NCBI GenBank assembly: GCA_900545285.1
Contig: UQYK01000029.1
Location: 1-24,185, forward strand
Direction: 5' to 3'
DNA length: 24,185 nt
Source of the DNA: an uncultured Ruminococcus sp.
GTDB lineage: Bacteria; Bacillota; Clostridia; Oscillospirales; Ruminococcaceae
Shown here: positions 9,674 to 17,536 of the stretch, piece after piece
How positions within the stretch are numbered: the stretch's first letter is position 1
How the letters are laid out: every line of letters starts with the position of its first letter
Program-made: the position numbers and the translations under genes
The notes under the pieces: model-generated
Told to the model about the DNA's origin: nothing
The model's database searches: none
What the model saw: only the letters and a program-made list of their open reading frames with translations

Positions 9674-11209
9674 TTGGCGACCACACGGCTCATGCCTTTA
9701 CACGTTGGCCAAAGGCGTACTGTCGGAACAGCAATTGCCGCCATCATCGATTATGTTGAAAATCCGGGAAAAACCGACAATGGAAGGCTGATTACCAGCT
9801 GGCAATGTGACAGCCGCGTTGCCGACAGTGAATTTCTCTTTTCCAAGCAGCAGTACATCCGGAATACCGGTAGGGTGCGAGGCGCGGATGACGTGATTGC
9901 CTATCATCTGCGCCAGTCCTTCCGTCCCGGTGAGATCACGCCGGAGGAGGCGAACCGTCTGGGCTGCGAGTTGGCACAGCGCTTCACAAAGGGTAATCAC
10001 GCCTACATTGTCTGTACGCACATCGACAAGGCACACGTCCATAATCACATCATCTGGAACTCCACGGCTCTTGACGAACAGCGCAAATTCCGCAATTTCT
10101 GGGGCAGCACCAGAGCGGTACGCCGCCTGAACGATACCATCTGTATTGAGAACGGATACTCCATTGTAGCAGACCCAAAAGGCAAAGGCCAGACCTATGA
10201 CAAGTGGTTGGAAAATCAGAAGAAGCCCCCTCACCGCGAGCAGATTTGCTATGCCATTGATGAAGCACTGGCGCAAAAGCCGCAGAGCTTCGAGGAGCTG
10301 CTGGAACTGCTGCGTCAATCCGGGTATCAGATTAAAGACGGCAAAGTACCCTCTCTGTTGGGAACTGACCAGAAGCGTTCTATCCGCATGGATATTCTGG
10401 GCGAGAACTACACCCCGGATGCGCTTCGTGCGATTATTTCCGGGGCTAGGAGCCATACGCCGAAAAAGAAGCGGAGCATGGATATCTCCATCAAGCCCAG
10501 CGGCAGTCTGCTGATCGATATTCAGGCTAAGCTTCAAGCGGGCAAGGGTGCCGGTTATGCACGGTGGGCAAAGAACTTCAATCTGAAGCAGCTTTCCCAA
10601 ACGCTGATCTATCTGGAAGAAAACGGCCTGCTGGATCGCGGCGCTCTGGAGGAAAGGACAGCAGCTGCCACCGCTCAATATCGGGTACTTTCCACGGATA
10701 TAAAAGTCAAAGAGCAGCGGATGGCAGAAATCAAGATCATGCAGCAGCATATCATCAACTACGCCAAGACCCGTGACGTTTATGTGGCCTACCGGAAAGC
10801 AGGCTATTCTAAAAAATTTCTTTCTGAGCATGAACCCGAAATTCTTCTGCACAAGGCGGCAAAGCAGTTTTTTGATGAGCAGGGGCTAAAAAAGCTGCCC
10901 ACCGTCAAGAGCCTGCAAGCGGAATATACCCAGCTTCTGTCTGAGAAAAAAGCCATGTATGCGGATTTCCAAATGGCCAGAGATGAGATGCGTTCTCTGC
11001 AAACCGCCAAGGCAAATGTAGACAGGATTCTCGGGGAGGATACGCATACCATGGAAAGAGTATCCGAGAAAGATGGACGTTTAACGTCCATAAGCGATTT
11101 GAAGAATCGCGCAGCCGCTGCATTTTTGCAGCGTTCTCAGGATACAGAATTGTATCCTGCGGGGATTGGGGCAGAGCCTCAACAAGCAGAAACCAGGCAT
11201 TTCCGATAG
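9674..11209 (+). CDS. Conjugative relaxase, MobP / MobA-VirD2 type
   Basis: This is the 511-residue nickase of the element, which would cut at oriT and pilot the strand during transfer. I chose TTG 9674 because AGAGG at 9661-9665 is correctly spaced for it, giving MATTRLMPLHVG as in relatives; the in-frame GTG at 9665 overlaps that site. The relaxase domain fills the first ~180 residues. Tyr27 in IDYVENPGKT is the likely nucleophile. HVHNH at 121-125 is the metal-binding motif III, followed by FRNFWGS and a conserved RRLND. The C-terminal ~300 residues are mostly helical and basic, probably coiled coil. The last codons form the left arm of its terminator. The gene is flanked on both sides by leftward cargo genes; oriT was not identified. 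Confidence 0.92.
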   Translation: MATTRLMPLHVGQRRTVGTAIAAIIDYVENPGKTDNGRLITSWQCDSRVADSEFLFSKQQYIRNTGRVRGADDVIAYHLRQSFRPGEITPEEANRLGCELAQRFTKGNHAYIVCTHIDKAHVHNHIIWNSTALDEQRKFRNFWGSTRAVRRLNDTICIENGYSIVADPKGKGQTYDKWLENQKKPPHREQICYAIDEALAQKPQSFEELLELLRQSGYQIKDGKVPSLLGTDQKRSIRMDILGENYTPDALRAIISGARSHTPKKKRSMDISIKPSGSLLIDIQAKLQAGKGAGYARWAKNFNLKQLSQTLIYLEENGLLDRGALEERTAAATAQYRVLSTDIKVKEQRMAEIKIMQQHIINYAKTRDVYVAYRKAGYSKKFLSEHEPEILLHKAAKQFFDEQGLKKLPTVKSLQAEYTQLLSEKKAMYADFQMARDEMRSLQTAKANVDRILGEDTHTMERVSEKDGRLTSISDLKNRAAAAFLQRSQDTELYPAGIGAEPQQAETRHFR

Positions 11210-11230
11210 GGGTGAAATGCCTGGTTTTGT
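11191..11230 (+). terminator. Relaxase terminator (repeat A)
   Basis: A perfect 13-bp stem, AACCAGGCATTTC at 11191-11203 with GAAATGCCTGGTT at 11214-11226, encloses a ten-base loop and is followed by TTTTGTG. It overlaps the last five codons and stop of the relaxase. A diverged copy occurs at 15140-15175. Confidence 0.85.
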
Positions 11231-11343
11231 GCCTTTGTATATACGAAGGCATTGCTTGCTACTATTATGTCAATCGAGAATAACCACTATTACAGTCAGT
11301 TTTCCTGCCTAATACAGGATTTCAGCTAAAACTTTTCGGTCTA

Positions 11344-12162
11344 TCAAATCAGAACTCTCTGAGGTGATAATTCATTTACTTTTATCGTAATTAGCTTGGT
11401 GCTGAAATCAAATTCAATTTCTACTAATATCTCTTGTTGTAAATCTACGCCTAAAATATTCTTGTAGTTTAGATATATACGAGTGAAATAAACAACAGTT
11501 CCCGTGTTATGCTTCTCAAACCCCTCAACGAAATGATGACGGACATACTTTTCATTTAGATTTCGCAGCAGATCGAACGAGAGTAACAAATATTTGTTGT
11601 TCTCAACAATGTTATCTGGGATGATCGTACTTGCCATCATATCAATCTGGTAGGACGGTGCAAGCGCAATTCCTTCTCCAATATTCTTTACAGTAATTTC
11701 AATAAGCCCATTTTCTGGTAAATTTCCGGGCTCTAATACATGATACTCCTTGATCCACCGACGATGGCCATCATAATAGAAACTATCGGCATTTCCTTTT
11801 TGGGAAACCAATTCTGTGGTGAAAAATGGCGTTTTCATTTGGCTCATATAAAATCTAATCTGCCGATCAGTGCCTTTTTTGCTGCAGTATACTGTAACAA
11901 TTACCGTTGTGATGGAAATGACTCCACTTAAAATCACGGCATAAAATGCCAGAATCTCAGATGCACCCCAAAGGGTGATATAGCCTTCTCCAACTTTATA
12001 AAGCTCATTAATGATTATGGGTATAACGAAAACCAATACAACAAACATTAAAAGCGCAAGTGGATATAGCCACCAAGTTCTATAAAGAGGTGTCTTGAGT
12101 TTTAATATGCTTTTGAGTTTTTCTATAGGTGTTTTTGGTTTTGTTCGGTCTATTTCTTTCAT
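11344..12162 (-). CDS. Two-pass membrane protein of unknown function with NIG-x-G-x-A domain (cargo)
   Basis: The product has 272 residues from ATG 12162, which is placed six bases after AGGTG (complement of 12169-12173). A GTG three codons upstream overlaps that site and is less likely. The N-terminus is basic and Pro/Lys-rich (TKPKTPIEKLKSILKLK). Two membrane segments follow, near residues 33-52 (YPLALLMFVVLVFVIPIII) and 65-90 (ILAFYAVILSGVISITTVIV). The C-terminal ~170 residues are soluble and contain GLIEITVKNIGEGIALAP, the NIG-x-G-x-A pattern also found in the gene at 8752-9561. The gene is AT-rich and divergent from the TcmP-radical SAM pair, whose promoter lies ~220 bases away, so it may belong to the same cargo. 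No enzyme motif is recognised. Confidence 0.7.
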   Translation of the reverse strand: MKEIDRTKPKTPIEKLKSILKLKTPLYRTWWLYPLALLMFVVLVFVIPIIINELYKVGEGYITLWGASEILAFYAVILSGVISITTVIVTVYCSKKGTDRQIRFYMSQMKTPFFTTELVSQKGNADSFYYDGHRRWIKEYHVLEPGNLPENGLIEITVKNIGEGIALAPSYQIDMMASTIIPDNIVENNKYLLLSFDLLRNLNEKYVRHHFVEGFEKHNTGTVVYFTRIYLNYKNILGVDLQQEILVEIEFDFSTKLITIKVNELSPQRVLI

Positions 12163-12185
12163 ATCTTTCACCTACTCATTGACGG

Positions 12186-12206
12186 TGGGAAAATGGGAGT
12201 TTCCCA
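12186..12206. promoter_or_regulatory. Perfect inverted repeat in the divergent control region
   Basis: TGGGAAA at 12186-12192 and TTTCCCA at 12200-12206 form a 7-bp inverted repeat with a seven-base spacer. It lies between the leftward promoter and its gene, so it could be an operator or a leader hairpin. No regulator is known. Confidence 0.35.
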
Positions 12207-12223
12207 AAATAGTTACCTAAATA

Positions 12224-12251
12224 ATTATATCATGTTGTATTGAAGATGCAA
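12224..12251 (-). promoter_or_regulatory. Promoter of the leftward membrane-protein gene at 11344-12162
   Basis: On the minus strand, TTGCAT (complement of 12246-12251) and TATAAT (complement of 12224-12229) are separated by 16 bases. They lie about 60 bases before the start codon, so transcription would include the inverted repeat at 12186-12206 in the leader. Confidence 0.55.
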
Positions 12252-12383
12252 CATCTTATAGTTAATTACTATTGGTTATCCAGACTTTTCTGCTGAAAAT
12301 CGTTGGCACAGTGGGCCTTCTTGAAAAGACTGTATAACACGAAAGTCGAGATAATCGGTTGTGAATATTCTACTTGGCTGTGA

Positions 12384-12412
12384 TTGAAAATGGTTGTTCA
12401 TTATGCTACAAT
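12384..12412 (+). promoter_or_regulatory. Promoter of the TcmP / radical SAM operon
   Basis: TTGAAA at 12384-12389 and TACAAT at 12407-12412 are spaced by 17 bases, with an extended TG at 12404-12405. Transcription would begin near 12419. This rules out an earlier in-frame TTG as translation start and supports ATG 12446. Confidence 0.75.
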
Positions 12413-12445
12413 CTACTGAAAACGGGACAGGAGGCACGGTCAAGT

Positions 12446-13585
12446 ATGGTAGTAAATTTACGCTCTAGTTTTCAGACGTTGGAGATCAAAGAACAGTTCC
12501 TAGATGAGAAGAAACAGCAGACCGCAAAAAAAGTGCAGTATGTATCTGAGTATATTACGCAGTGGGCACACATTTCTACCGCCCGCAAGGAAGTAACCCA
12601 TATCACGTTTATTGATTGTATGTGCAATGCCGGGGTATACAAAGACGGTGATCTGTGTACCAGTATGTGTGTACTACAAACATTTATCGAATTAGCTAGG
12701 CGCTACCCTCAAAAAAAGTACCGGCTTATGCTGAACGATAACGATAAAAACCGAGTGAAGATTATTAAAAAAGTTATCACCTCAATTCGAGCAAAAAAGT
12801 ATGACAATTTAGAAATCTTCATAATGAACATGGATGTGAATGATTATCTGGAGTATCTTTCGAAAAATCACATGTATGACAGTAGTAGTATTTTCGGGTA
12901 TGGATACGCGACAGTTGTTTATGTTGATCCTTACAATTTCGGAACAGTACAGATACCGAAGGTGACAAAACTTCTATCTCAAAACTATTGCGAGCTCATT
13001 TTTAATTTTTTCATAAGTGATTTCAGAAGGAATATCGCAAAGGATAGCGGCAGACTGCAGTCTTGCTTAGGAGGAACGTGTACCACCTCTGAAGACGAGC
13101 TAATGGAATACATGAGATCAAGTCTAACAGTCGGGAGTATAAAATACCTTTTCGCCTATACTTTCCGGACCAAAAAGAATGTTGATCTCTATCAAATTGT
13201 CTTTGCAACCCCTAGCATTCGTGGGCTAGAGGTGCTAAAAGATGTCTTATGGAAAGTTTTTGACGGAAAAGAGTATCACCGGAATTTTGAGGAGGACGAA
13301 AACCAAATTGGGTTCTTTACCACAAACGATGAGACCAACTGGAGAAAAGAGAACTATGCCCGCGAAGCGCAATTATTTGTAACGCAATATGCTCCCAAGC
13401 AAACGGAAATATCTTTCAAAGAAATTGAGAGCAATGTAATACAGCGTACTATGTTGAAAGAGTCGGATGTTCTTTCTTGCGTTGTCAAACCGCTCCTCCA
13501 ACAGGGGGCTATGAGAAAATGTGGTAGAGTTAGAAAGAGTAATTACAAGGATGATTGTTACATTATTTCCACGGAGATAGACTAA
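12446..13585 (+). CDS. tcmP: Three-Cys-motif partner (TcmP) family protein, methyltransferase-like
   Basis: The protein has 379 residues from ATG 12446, with AGGAGG at 12429-12434 and a promoter ending at 12412. I recognise the TcmP family by the layout: an N-terminal KxxYVSEYITxW helix, then a Rossmann-like core resembling class I SAM methyltransferases. Its motif I position reads FIDCMCNAGVYKDG (55-68), followed by acidic LNDND (96-100) and VYVDPYNFG (158-166) at the motif IV position. Motif I usually reads more like DxFAGxG, so this copy is divergent and cysteine-rich. The C-terminal ~70 residues look like a winged helix (FKEIESNVIQ...ESDVLSCVVKPLLQQGAM). The stop abuts the next start (TAAATG), so the two products are probably made together. 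TcmP genes habitually sit beside a radical SAM-like gene, as here. The substrate is unknown; a defence or modification role is inference. Confidence 0.75.
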   Translation: MVVNLRSSFQTLEIKEQFLDEKKQQTAKKVQYVSEYITQWAHISTARKEVTHITFIDCMCNAGVYKDGDLCTSMCVLQTFIELARRYPQKKYRLMLNDNDKNRVKIIKKVITSIRAKKYDNLEIFIMNMDVNDYLEYLSKNHMYDSSSIFGYGYATVVYVDPYNFGTVQIPKVTKLLSQNYCELIFNFFISDFRRNIAKDSGRLQSCLGGTCTTSEDELMEYMRSSLTVGSIKYLFAYTFRTKKNVDLYQIVFATPSIRGLEVLKDVLWKVFDGKEYHRNFEEDENQIGFFTTNDETNWRKENYAREAQLFVTQYAPKQTEISFKEIESNVIQRTMLKESDVLSCVVKPLLQQGAMRKCGRVRKSNYKDDCYIISTEID

Positions 13586-14341
13586 ATGATACGAAAAAGC
13601 TTGATATACAAAACTGGAGTCGAATATGGAGACTACACGCTAAACCATGTTGAGGGCTGTTCGCATGGATGTAAATATCCCTGCTATGCATTTCTGATGA
13701 AAAAACGATTCGGAAAAGTTAAGGACTATTCTGAATGGTTAGAACCGTGCATTGTTGAGAATACCCTTGATCTGCTTGGTAAAGAGTTACCCAAATACCG
13801 AAATAAAATCAATATTTTACACCTATGCTTCACAACAGACCCTTTTATGTATAAACGTCCCGACATTCAGACTTTGAGCCTTGAAGTCTTACGACGTGCA
13901 AATGCGGCAAATGTAAGATGTTCTGTTTTGACAAAGGGTATCCTCCCAACTGAACTTGCTGAATTGCCACTAAGAAATGAATATGGCATTACTGTTGTCT
14001 CGTTAAGTGAGGCTTTCAGAGAAGAATACGAACCCGGAGCCGCACCCATTCAGGATCGAATTAATTCCTTGCAAGAGCTATCAAATCAGGGATGTTATAC
14101 TTGGGTCAGCATTGAACCATTCCCAACACCGAATATTCATGAGCAAAATCTTCTTGAATTGCTTCAGCGGATACATTTTGTTGACAAAATAATTTTTGGT
14201 CGTTTGCATTATAACAAGGCTGTTTCACAGTTCAACGGCTATCAAGAGTTCTATAATGAATGTGCAAGAAAAGTGATTCACTTTTGTGAGCAAAACAATA
14301 TCTCTTATCACATTAAAGAGAAAACCCTTATAGAAAAATGA
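13586..14341 (+). CDS. Radical SAM-type protein with CX3CX3C cluster, TcmP partner
   Basis: The product has 251 residues. GCSHGCKYPCYAF places Cys25, Cys29 and Cys33 as CX3CX3C. The canonical radical SAM motif is CX3CX2C, so one residue (Pro32) appears inserted. This agrees with the 'three-Cys motif' partner idea and resembles phage Gp37/Gp68-like and SplB-like proteins. Downstream blocks fit a small TIM-barrel radical SAM core: ILHLCFTTDPFMY (77-89), VRCSVLTKG (110-118), GITVVSLSE (134-142), and RINSLQELSNQGCYTWVSIEP (158-178). The ATG directly follows the TcmP stop, with GGAGA at 13573-13577. A strong hairpin terminator ends the two-gene unit. No substrate can be named, and no auxiliary cluster cysteines are evident. 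Confidence 0.78.
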   Translation: MIRKSLIYKTGVEYGDYTLNHVEGCSHGCKYPCYAFLMKKRFGKVKDYSEWLEPCIVENTLDLLGKELPKYRNKINILHLCFTTDPFMYKRPDIQTLSLEVLRRANAANVRCSVLTKGILPTELAELPLRNEYGITVVSLSEAFREEYEPGAAPIQDRINSLQELSNQGCYTWVSIEPFPTPNIHEQNLLELLQRIHFVDKIIFGRLHYNKAVSQFNGYQEFYNECARKVIHFCEQNNISYHIKEKTLIEK

Positions 14342-14361
14342 CTACATAGCTGAAAGCAAAC

Positions 14362-14418
14362 GAGCCAGACGCATGACGCAGAGCCTGCTTCCCCTGAAAT
14401 GGGGAGCAGGCTCATTTT
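14362..14418 (+). terminator. Terminator of the TcmP operon (repeat B)
   Basis: GAGCCTGCT (14381-14389) plus CCCC (14391-14394) pair with GGGG (14401-14404) plus AGCAGGCTC (14405-14413), with one bulged T and a TGAAAT loop, followed by ATTTTCTGTTTT. The preceding bases from 14362 match 20063-20091 at 26 of 29 positions. This copy therefore derives from the element's own KTR-gene terminator. Confidence 0.85.
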
Positions 14419-14698
14419 CTGTTTTCCGAAATCCATTTTTTACACTATGCGCTCATACTCACATCCTTGTGTTTCTCGATGGAATACAGCATAATATAGA
14501 AAACGATGTTTGATCTTCAGTTCACTCTGAAACCATATCGATACTCAATTTGCCAATTTTTGATCCATCATGAAAGCGTTGTACTAGAAATGAAATAGGC
14601 CGATGAAAGCGCAGACACCCTCTATAGGTGCATGATATTTACAAGTTGTGGAAACAGTTTTCGCAAGAGCAATACCTATTTGAAGCAGGAGGACCATT
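14419..14698. other. 280-base stretch without a recognised gene
   Basis: Nothing codes convincingly here on either strand. The last ~100 bases (from about 14590) are less AT-rich and end with the strong ribosome binding site AGGAGG at 14687-14692. They could be a remnant of the element's backbone upstream of the next gene. No clear promoter was found. Confidence 0.4.
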
Positions 14699-15004
14699 AT
14701 GCTGACTTTCGAAAGAGTTTTGAATGCCTTTGAAGACATTCTCCAACAAGATCCACTGTATGAGGTCGTTTCCACCAGCCACGGCTATACGCTGCTGGCA
14801 TGGGACGAACACAGGAACCAGTGGTACAGCGCAGAGCTTTTGGAAACGCCGGAAGCCATGTTGGATGCGCTACTGGGTGTTCATTCCAGTTATCTGGAAT
14901 CTGAACTTCTGGGGGATGAGCGGGATGATCTGACGGAGCAGGAGGAAGAAGAAATTGAAGCTCGGTGTAGGCGGCTCCGAGGAAAATGCTTGTCAGAATA
15001 TTAA
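14699..15004 (+). CDS. Small acidic ICE backbone protein of unknown function
   Basis: The protein has 101 residues starting MLTFERVLNAFEDILQQDP. AGGAGG at 14687-14692 lies six bases before the ATG. It contains YEVVSTSHGYTLLAWDEH and a helical acidic C-terminus (DDLTEQEEEEIEARCRRL). I recall similar small proteins in clostridial ICEs, usually between the DUF3848-type gene and the relaxase. Here it is instead stranded between two cargo regions and followed by a decayed relaxase tail. This fits a backbone fragment from a second element copy. No catalytic motif, signal peptide or membrane segment is visible; function is unknown. Confidence 0.65.
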   Translation: MLTFERVLNAFEDILQQDPLYEVVSTSHGYTLLAWDEHRNQWYSAELLETPEAMLDALLGVHSSYLESELLGDERDDLTEQEEEEIEARCRRLRGKCLSEY

Positions 15005-15089
15005 TTTCTAAAAAAGTACTAGACCCATAACTTATCCTCTCATGTTCTTTCATCTGACAATCAAAGTTACTATTCTGCAGTATTTTCAA

Positions 15090-15180
15090 AACGCAGAATT
15101 GTGCAATACTCAGAAGACAGAATCGTCTTAACAAACAGGAATCAGGCATTTCCGGAATGTTGGATATGCCTGGTTTCGAA
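15090..15180 (+). pseudogene. Decayed relaxase 3' end with terminator (repeat A')
   Basis: The segment around 15096-15155 aligns without gaps to the relaxase tail near 11144-11205. Shared blocks are CAGAATTG at the left and AACAA..CAG.A..CAGGCATTTCCG at the right. It contains a TAA in the relaxase frame and no upstream relaxase sequence. Its hairpin (15140-15149 with 15166-15175, one G-T pair) is a weakened version of the relaxase terminator at 11191-11226. It looks like the scar left after most of a second relaxase gene was lost. The similarity was judged by eye and the middle of the alignment is poor. Confidence 0.5.
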
Positions 15181-15290
15181 TTCTTATATTACAAAAGCAT
15201 TGCCCGCAGTATACGGAATCATAGAAACCATTTATACATACCTTGTGACGATTATGGTTTTTATGTTTTAATTAAGAACGCAAAGAAACA

Positions 15291-15319
15291 TTGACATCCA
15301 TGTTTTCGTGCTGTATAAT
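15291..15319 (+). promoter_or_regulatory. blaI-blaR1 promoter
   Basis: A consensus TTGACA at 15291-15296 and TATAAT at 15314-15319 are separated by exactly 17 bases. The BlaI-type operator begins two bases after the -10 element, so repressor binding would block initiation. Confidence 0.88.
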
Positions 15320-15320
15320 A

Positions 15321-15340
15321 ATTCTTACATCCGTAAGAAT
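15321..15340. promoter_or_regulatory. BlaI-type operator 1
   Basis: ATTCTTACATCCGTAAGAAT is a perfect palindrome with two 8-bp arms around ATCC. It overlaps the expected transcription start of blaI and contains the TTACA...GTAA core known from BlaI/MecI boxes. A matching site lies at 17537-17550. Confidence 0.85.
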
Positions 15341-15352
15341 TGGAGAGATGAT

Positions 15353-15730
15353 ATGAAAAACTTGCCGCAGATTTCGGATGCCGAGTTTGAAGTGATGGAC
15401 ATTATTTGGAAGTATGCCCCCATCAGCACCAACGAGATCACGGACCGTTTGGCTAAGACGAAGGATTGGAGTCCGAAAACAATCTACACAATGCTATCCC
15501 GCCTGGAAAAGAAGGGCGTGATCGTACACGAAAAGGAAAGCCGTGTTTTTGTCTATACGCCCTGCGTGAAGAAAGACGATTATCTGGCGGCGGAGAGTCG
15601 CACACTGGCAGACCGTTTCTTTGACGGAGCCATGAAACAGATGGTCGTCAGTTTCCTGGATCAGAAGGATTTGACCCCTGAAGACCTGGATGAATTGCAG
15701 AGTATCCTGGACAAAAAGCGCCGGCAATGA
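15353..15730 (+). CDS. blaI: BlaI/MecI-family winged-helix repressor
   Basis: The protein has 125 residues from ATG 15353, preceded by GGAGAG at 15342-15347. An upstream TTG reading would start inside the operator and promoter and is rejected. The N-terminal ~70 residues form the winged helix typical of the family: ISDAEFEVMDIIWKYAPIS, then TNEITDRL, WSPKTIYTMLSRLEKKGVI and KESRVFVYTP. The C-terminal half is the dimerisation and protease-cleavage part. In the family the dimer represses its own operon until BlaR1, activated by a beta-lactam, triggers its cleavage. Two fitting palindromes are present, before this gene and before the lipoprotein gene at 17563. It lies seven bases upstream of blaR1. 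Confidence 0.93.
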   Translation: MKNLPQISDAEFEVMDIIWKYAPISTNEITDRLAKTKDWSPKTIYTMLSRLEKKGVIVHEKESRVFVYTPCVKKDDYLAAESRTLADRFFDGAMKQMVVSFLDQKDLTPEDLDELQSILDKKRRQ

Positions 15731-15737
15731 GGCAATT

Positions 15738-17501
15738 ATGATGTTCTTAGAACAATTCTTGATAGGGAACCTGTGGAACGCTTGCCTCATTTGCGTAATG
15801 CTTGGCCTGAAATGGCTGCTTCGCAATCGGTTATCCCTACGTTTCCAGTATCACAGCTGGTTTGTCCTGCTTGGTTCTCTTTTTCTGTCATTACTCCCAA
15901 GTGGGATATGGCCTGCATTACGACCCGCGAAATCCGTTGGACAGCAGGCATTTGCGATTTCCAATGCTTCCAGCAATACTGCTGTAACTGCTGCGGGAAC
16001 AGGATGGCTTCAGGATACAACGGAACTGATCGCCAGTCCTGGAAACAGCCATTTTGCTTTTGTCGTTTTGATAATTTGGTTGGCAGGTGTTCTGGTACTG
16101 ACCGGTGTGTATTGGGGCGGAAACTGGCGGCTTCATACAGTCAAGCAATTTGCAACGGACCCATCCCATCAAATCCGCAAGCGGTTTGACGAGTGCCAAC
16201 GCAGGCTGGGACTAAAACAAAATATCGAACTGCGTCAGTCCAGATTCATTACCGCTCCGGTCAACTTCGGGTGGCAGAAGCCATTCGTGGTTCTTCCCAA
16301 AGACGGCATCGACAGATTATCGAAATCCGAGTTGAATCATGTTCTGCTCCATGAGTTGACACACATCAAACATGGAGATATTATCATCAATTACCTGATC
16401 TGCGTTGTCCAGACGCTCTTTTGGTACAATCCGCTGGTATGGCTCGCCATTCGGCAAATGCGTCGGGATCGGGAAGCCTACTGTGATTGGGCTGTTATGA
16501 ATGAGATGACCGGTGAAACAGAGCGAATTGCCTATGGTCAAACAATCTTGAACTTTGCCGCTGTCTCCAATACCCGCCTTCCTACGGCTAACGGATTCTG
16601 CCAGAGCAAAGATCAGCTGAAATACCGTCTGCAACAAGTGGTTGGTTTTCAGCGGGAGACGAAATGGAAGCGCCTTCTGGGCCGCTGCCTTGCGGGATTT
16701 CTTGCTGTGGCAGCAATCGGGCAAATTCCGGCATTGGCCTATTGTACAGAATACAGCGAAACCTATTACAATCCCTCTGGTGCATTGACTGTGGTTGAGT
16801 CCGACTGGGGAGAATTCTTCGGCACTTCAGACGGCTGTGCTGTTGTTTATGATCTTGGCGCAGACCTATACACGGTGTACAACAAATCGGAAGCAACCCG
16901 CCGTGTTCCGCCGTGTTCCACCTATAAGATTTATAGCGCCCTCAATGCATTGGAGCAGAGGATCATCGCCCCCGTAGCAAATACCCTTGTCTGGGATGGG
17001 ACGGCGTACGCTTTTGAATCATGGAACCAAGATCAAACTCTGCGCTCCGCTATGCAGGAGTCTGTAAACTGGTATTTTAAGTTCTTGGATCAGTCAGCAG
17101 GAACAGCGCAGATGGAGGATTTCTTGACAGAGATCAGCTATGGTGACTGCAACTTTGGAGATGATTCGGATAGTTTTTGGAATGGCTCCGGTGTGAAGAT
17201 TTCTGCTTTGGAGCAAGTAGAACTGCTGGTAAAGCTGTACCGCAATGATTTTGGTTTTGAGGATGGAAATATTACCGCTGTCAAGGATGCCATGTTGCTG
17301 TGTGAGGAAGGACTGTACGGGAAAACCGGCACAGGGCGACTGGATGGCGCGAATGTCGCAGGGTGGTTTATAGGTTTTGCAGAAACACATAGCGACACCT
17401 ATTTCATTGCGGTTTATCAGAATAGCCAGGATGGTGCCGACGGCGCGTTGGCTTATGAAACAGCATCGAATATCCTTCAAACCATGAATATCATAGAGTA
17501 A
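15738..17501 (+). CDS. blaR1: BlaR1-type beta-lactam sensor / zinc metalloprotease (M56)
   Basis: This 587-residue integral membrane protein should sense beta-lactams outside and signal for BlaI destruction inside. N-terminal membrane segments lie near 8-28, 38-58 and 106-126. The cytoplasmic M56 protease domain has HELTH at 205-209 with a likely third ligand in REAYCD (245-250). Another membrane segment spans ~313-335. The external C-terminal domain resembles class D beta-lactamases: STYK at 394-397 with acylated Ser394, SVN at 442-444 and KTG at 529-531. All key residues are present. Start 15738 is used, with GAGG at 15729-15732; the next codon is also ATG. It is co-transcribed with blaI and has a weak hairpin after the stop. 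Unusually, no beta-lactamase or PBP2a gene follows; lipoprotein genes do. Confidence 0.93.
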   Translation: MMFLEQFLIGNLWNACLICVMLGLKWLLRNRLSLRFQYHSWFVLLGSLFLSLLPSGIWPALRPAKSVGQQAFAISNASSNTAVTAAGTGWLQDTTELIASPGNSHFAFVVLIIWLAGVLVLTGVYWGGNWRLHTVKQFATDPSHQIRKRFDECQRRLGLKQNIELRQSRFITAPVNFGWQKPFVVLPKDGIDRLSKSELNHVLLHELTHIKHGDIIINYLICVVQTLFWYNPLVWLAIRQMRRDREAYCDWAVMNEMTGETERIAYGQTILNFAAVSNTRLPTANGFCQSKDQLKYRLQQVVGFQRETKWKRLLGRCLAGFLAVAAIGQIPALAYCTEYSETYYNPSGALTVVESDWGEFFGTSDGCAVVYDLGADLYTVYNKSEATRRVPPCSTYKIYSALNALEQRIIAPVANTLVWDGTAYAFESWNQDQTLRSAMQESVNWYFKFLDQSAGTAQMEDFLTEISYGDCNFGDDSDSFWNGSGVKISALEQVELLVKLYRNDFGFEDGNITAVKDAMLLCEEGLYGKTGTGRLDGANVAGWFIGFAETHSDTYFIAVYQNSQDGADGALAYETASNILQTMNIIE

Positions 17502-17524
17502 GGCTGCTTTCGCGGCTTTACTTT
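17500..17524 (+). terminator. Weak hairpin after blaR1
   Basis: AAGGCTGC at 17500-17507 pairs with GCGGCTTT at 17512-17519 (eight pairs including two G-T) around a TTTC loop, then ACTTTA. It could partly stop blaI-blaR1 transcription, leaving the next genes to a BlaI-controlled promoter or to readthrough. Confidence 0.4.
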
Positions 17525-17536
17525 ATATATCTAATT

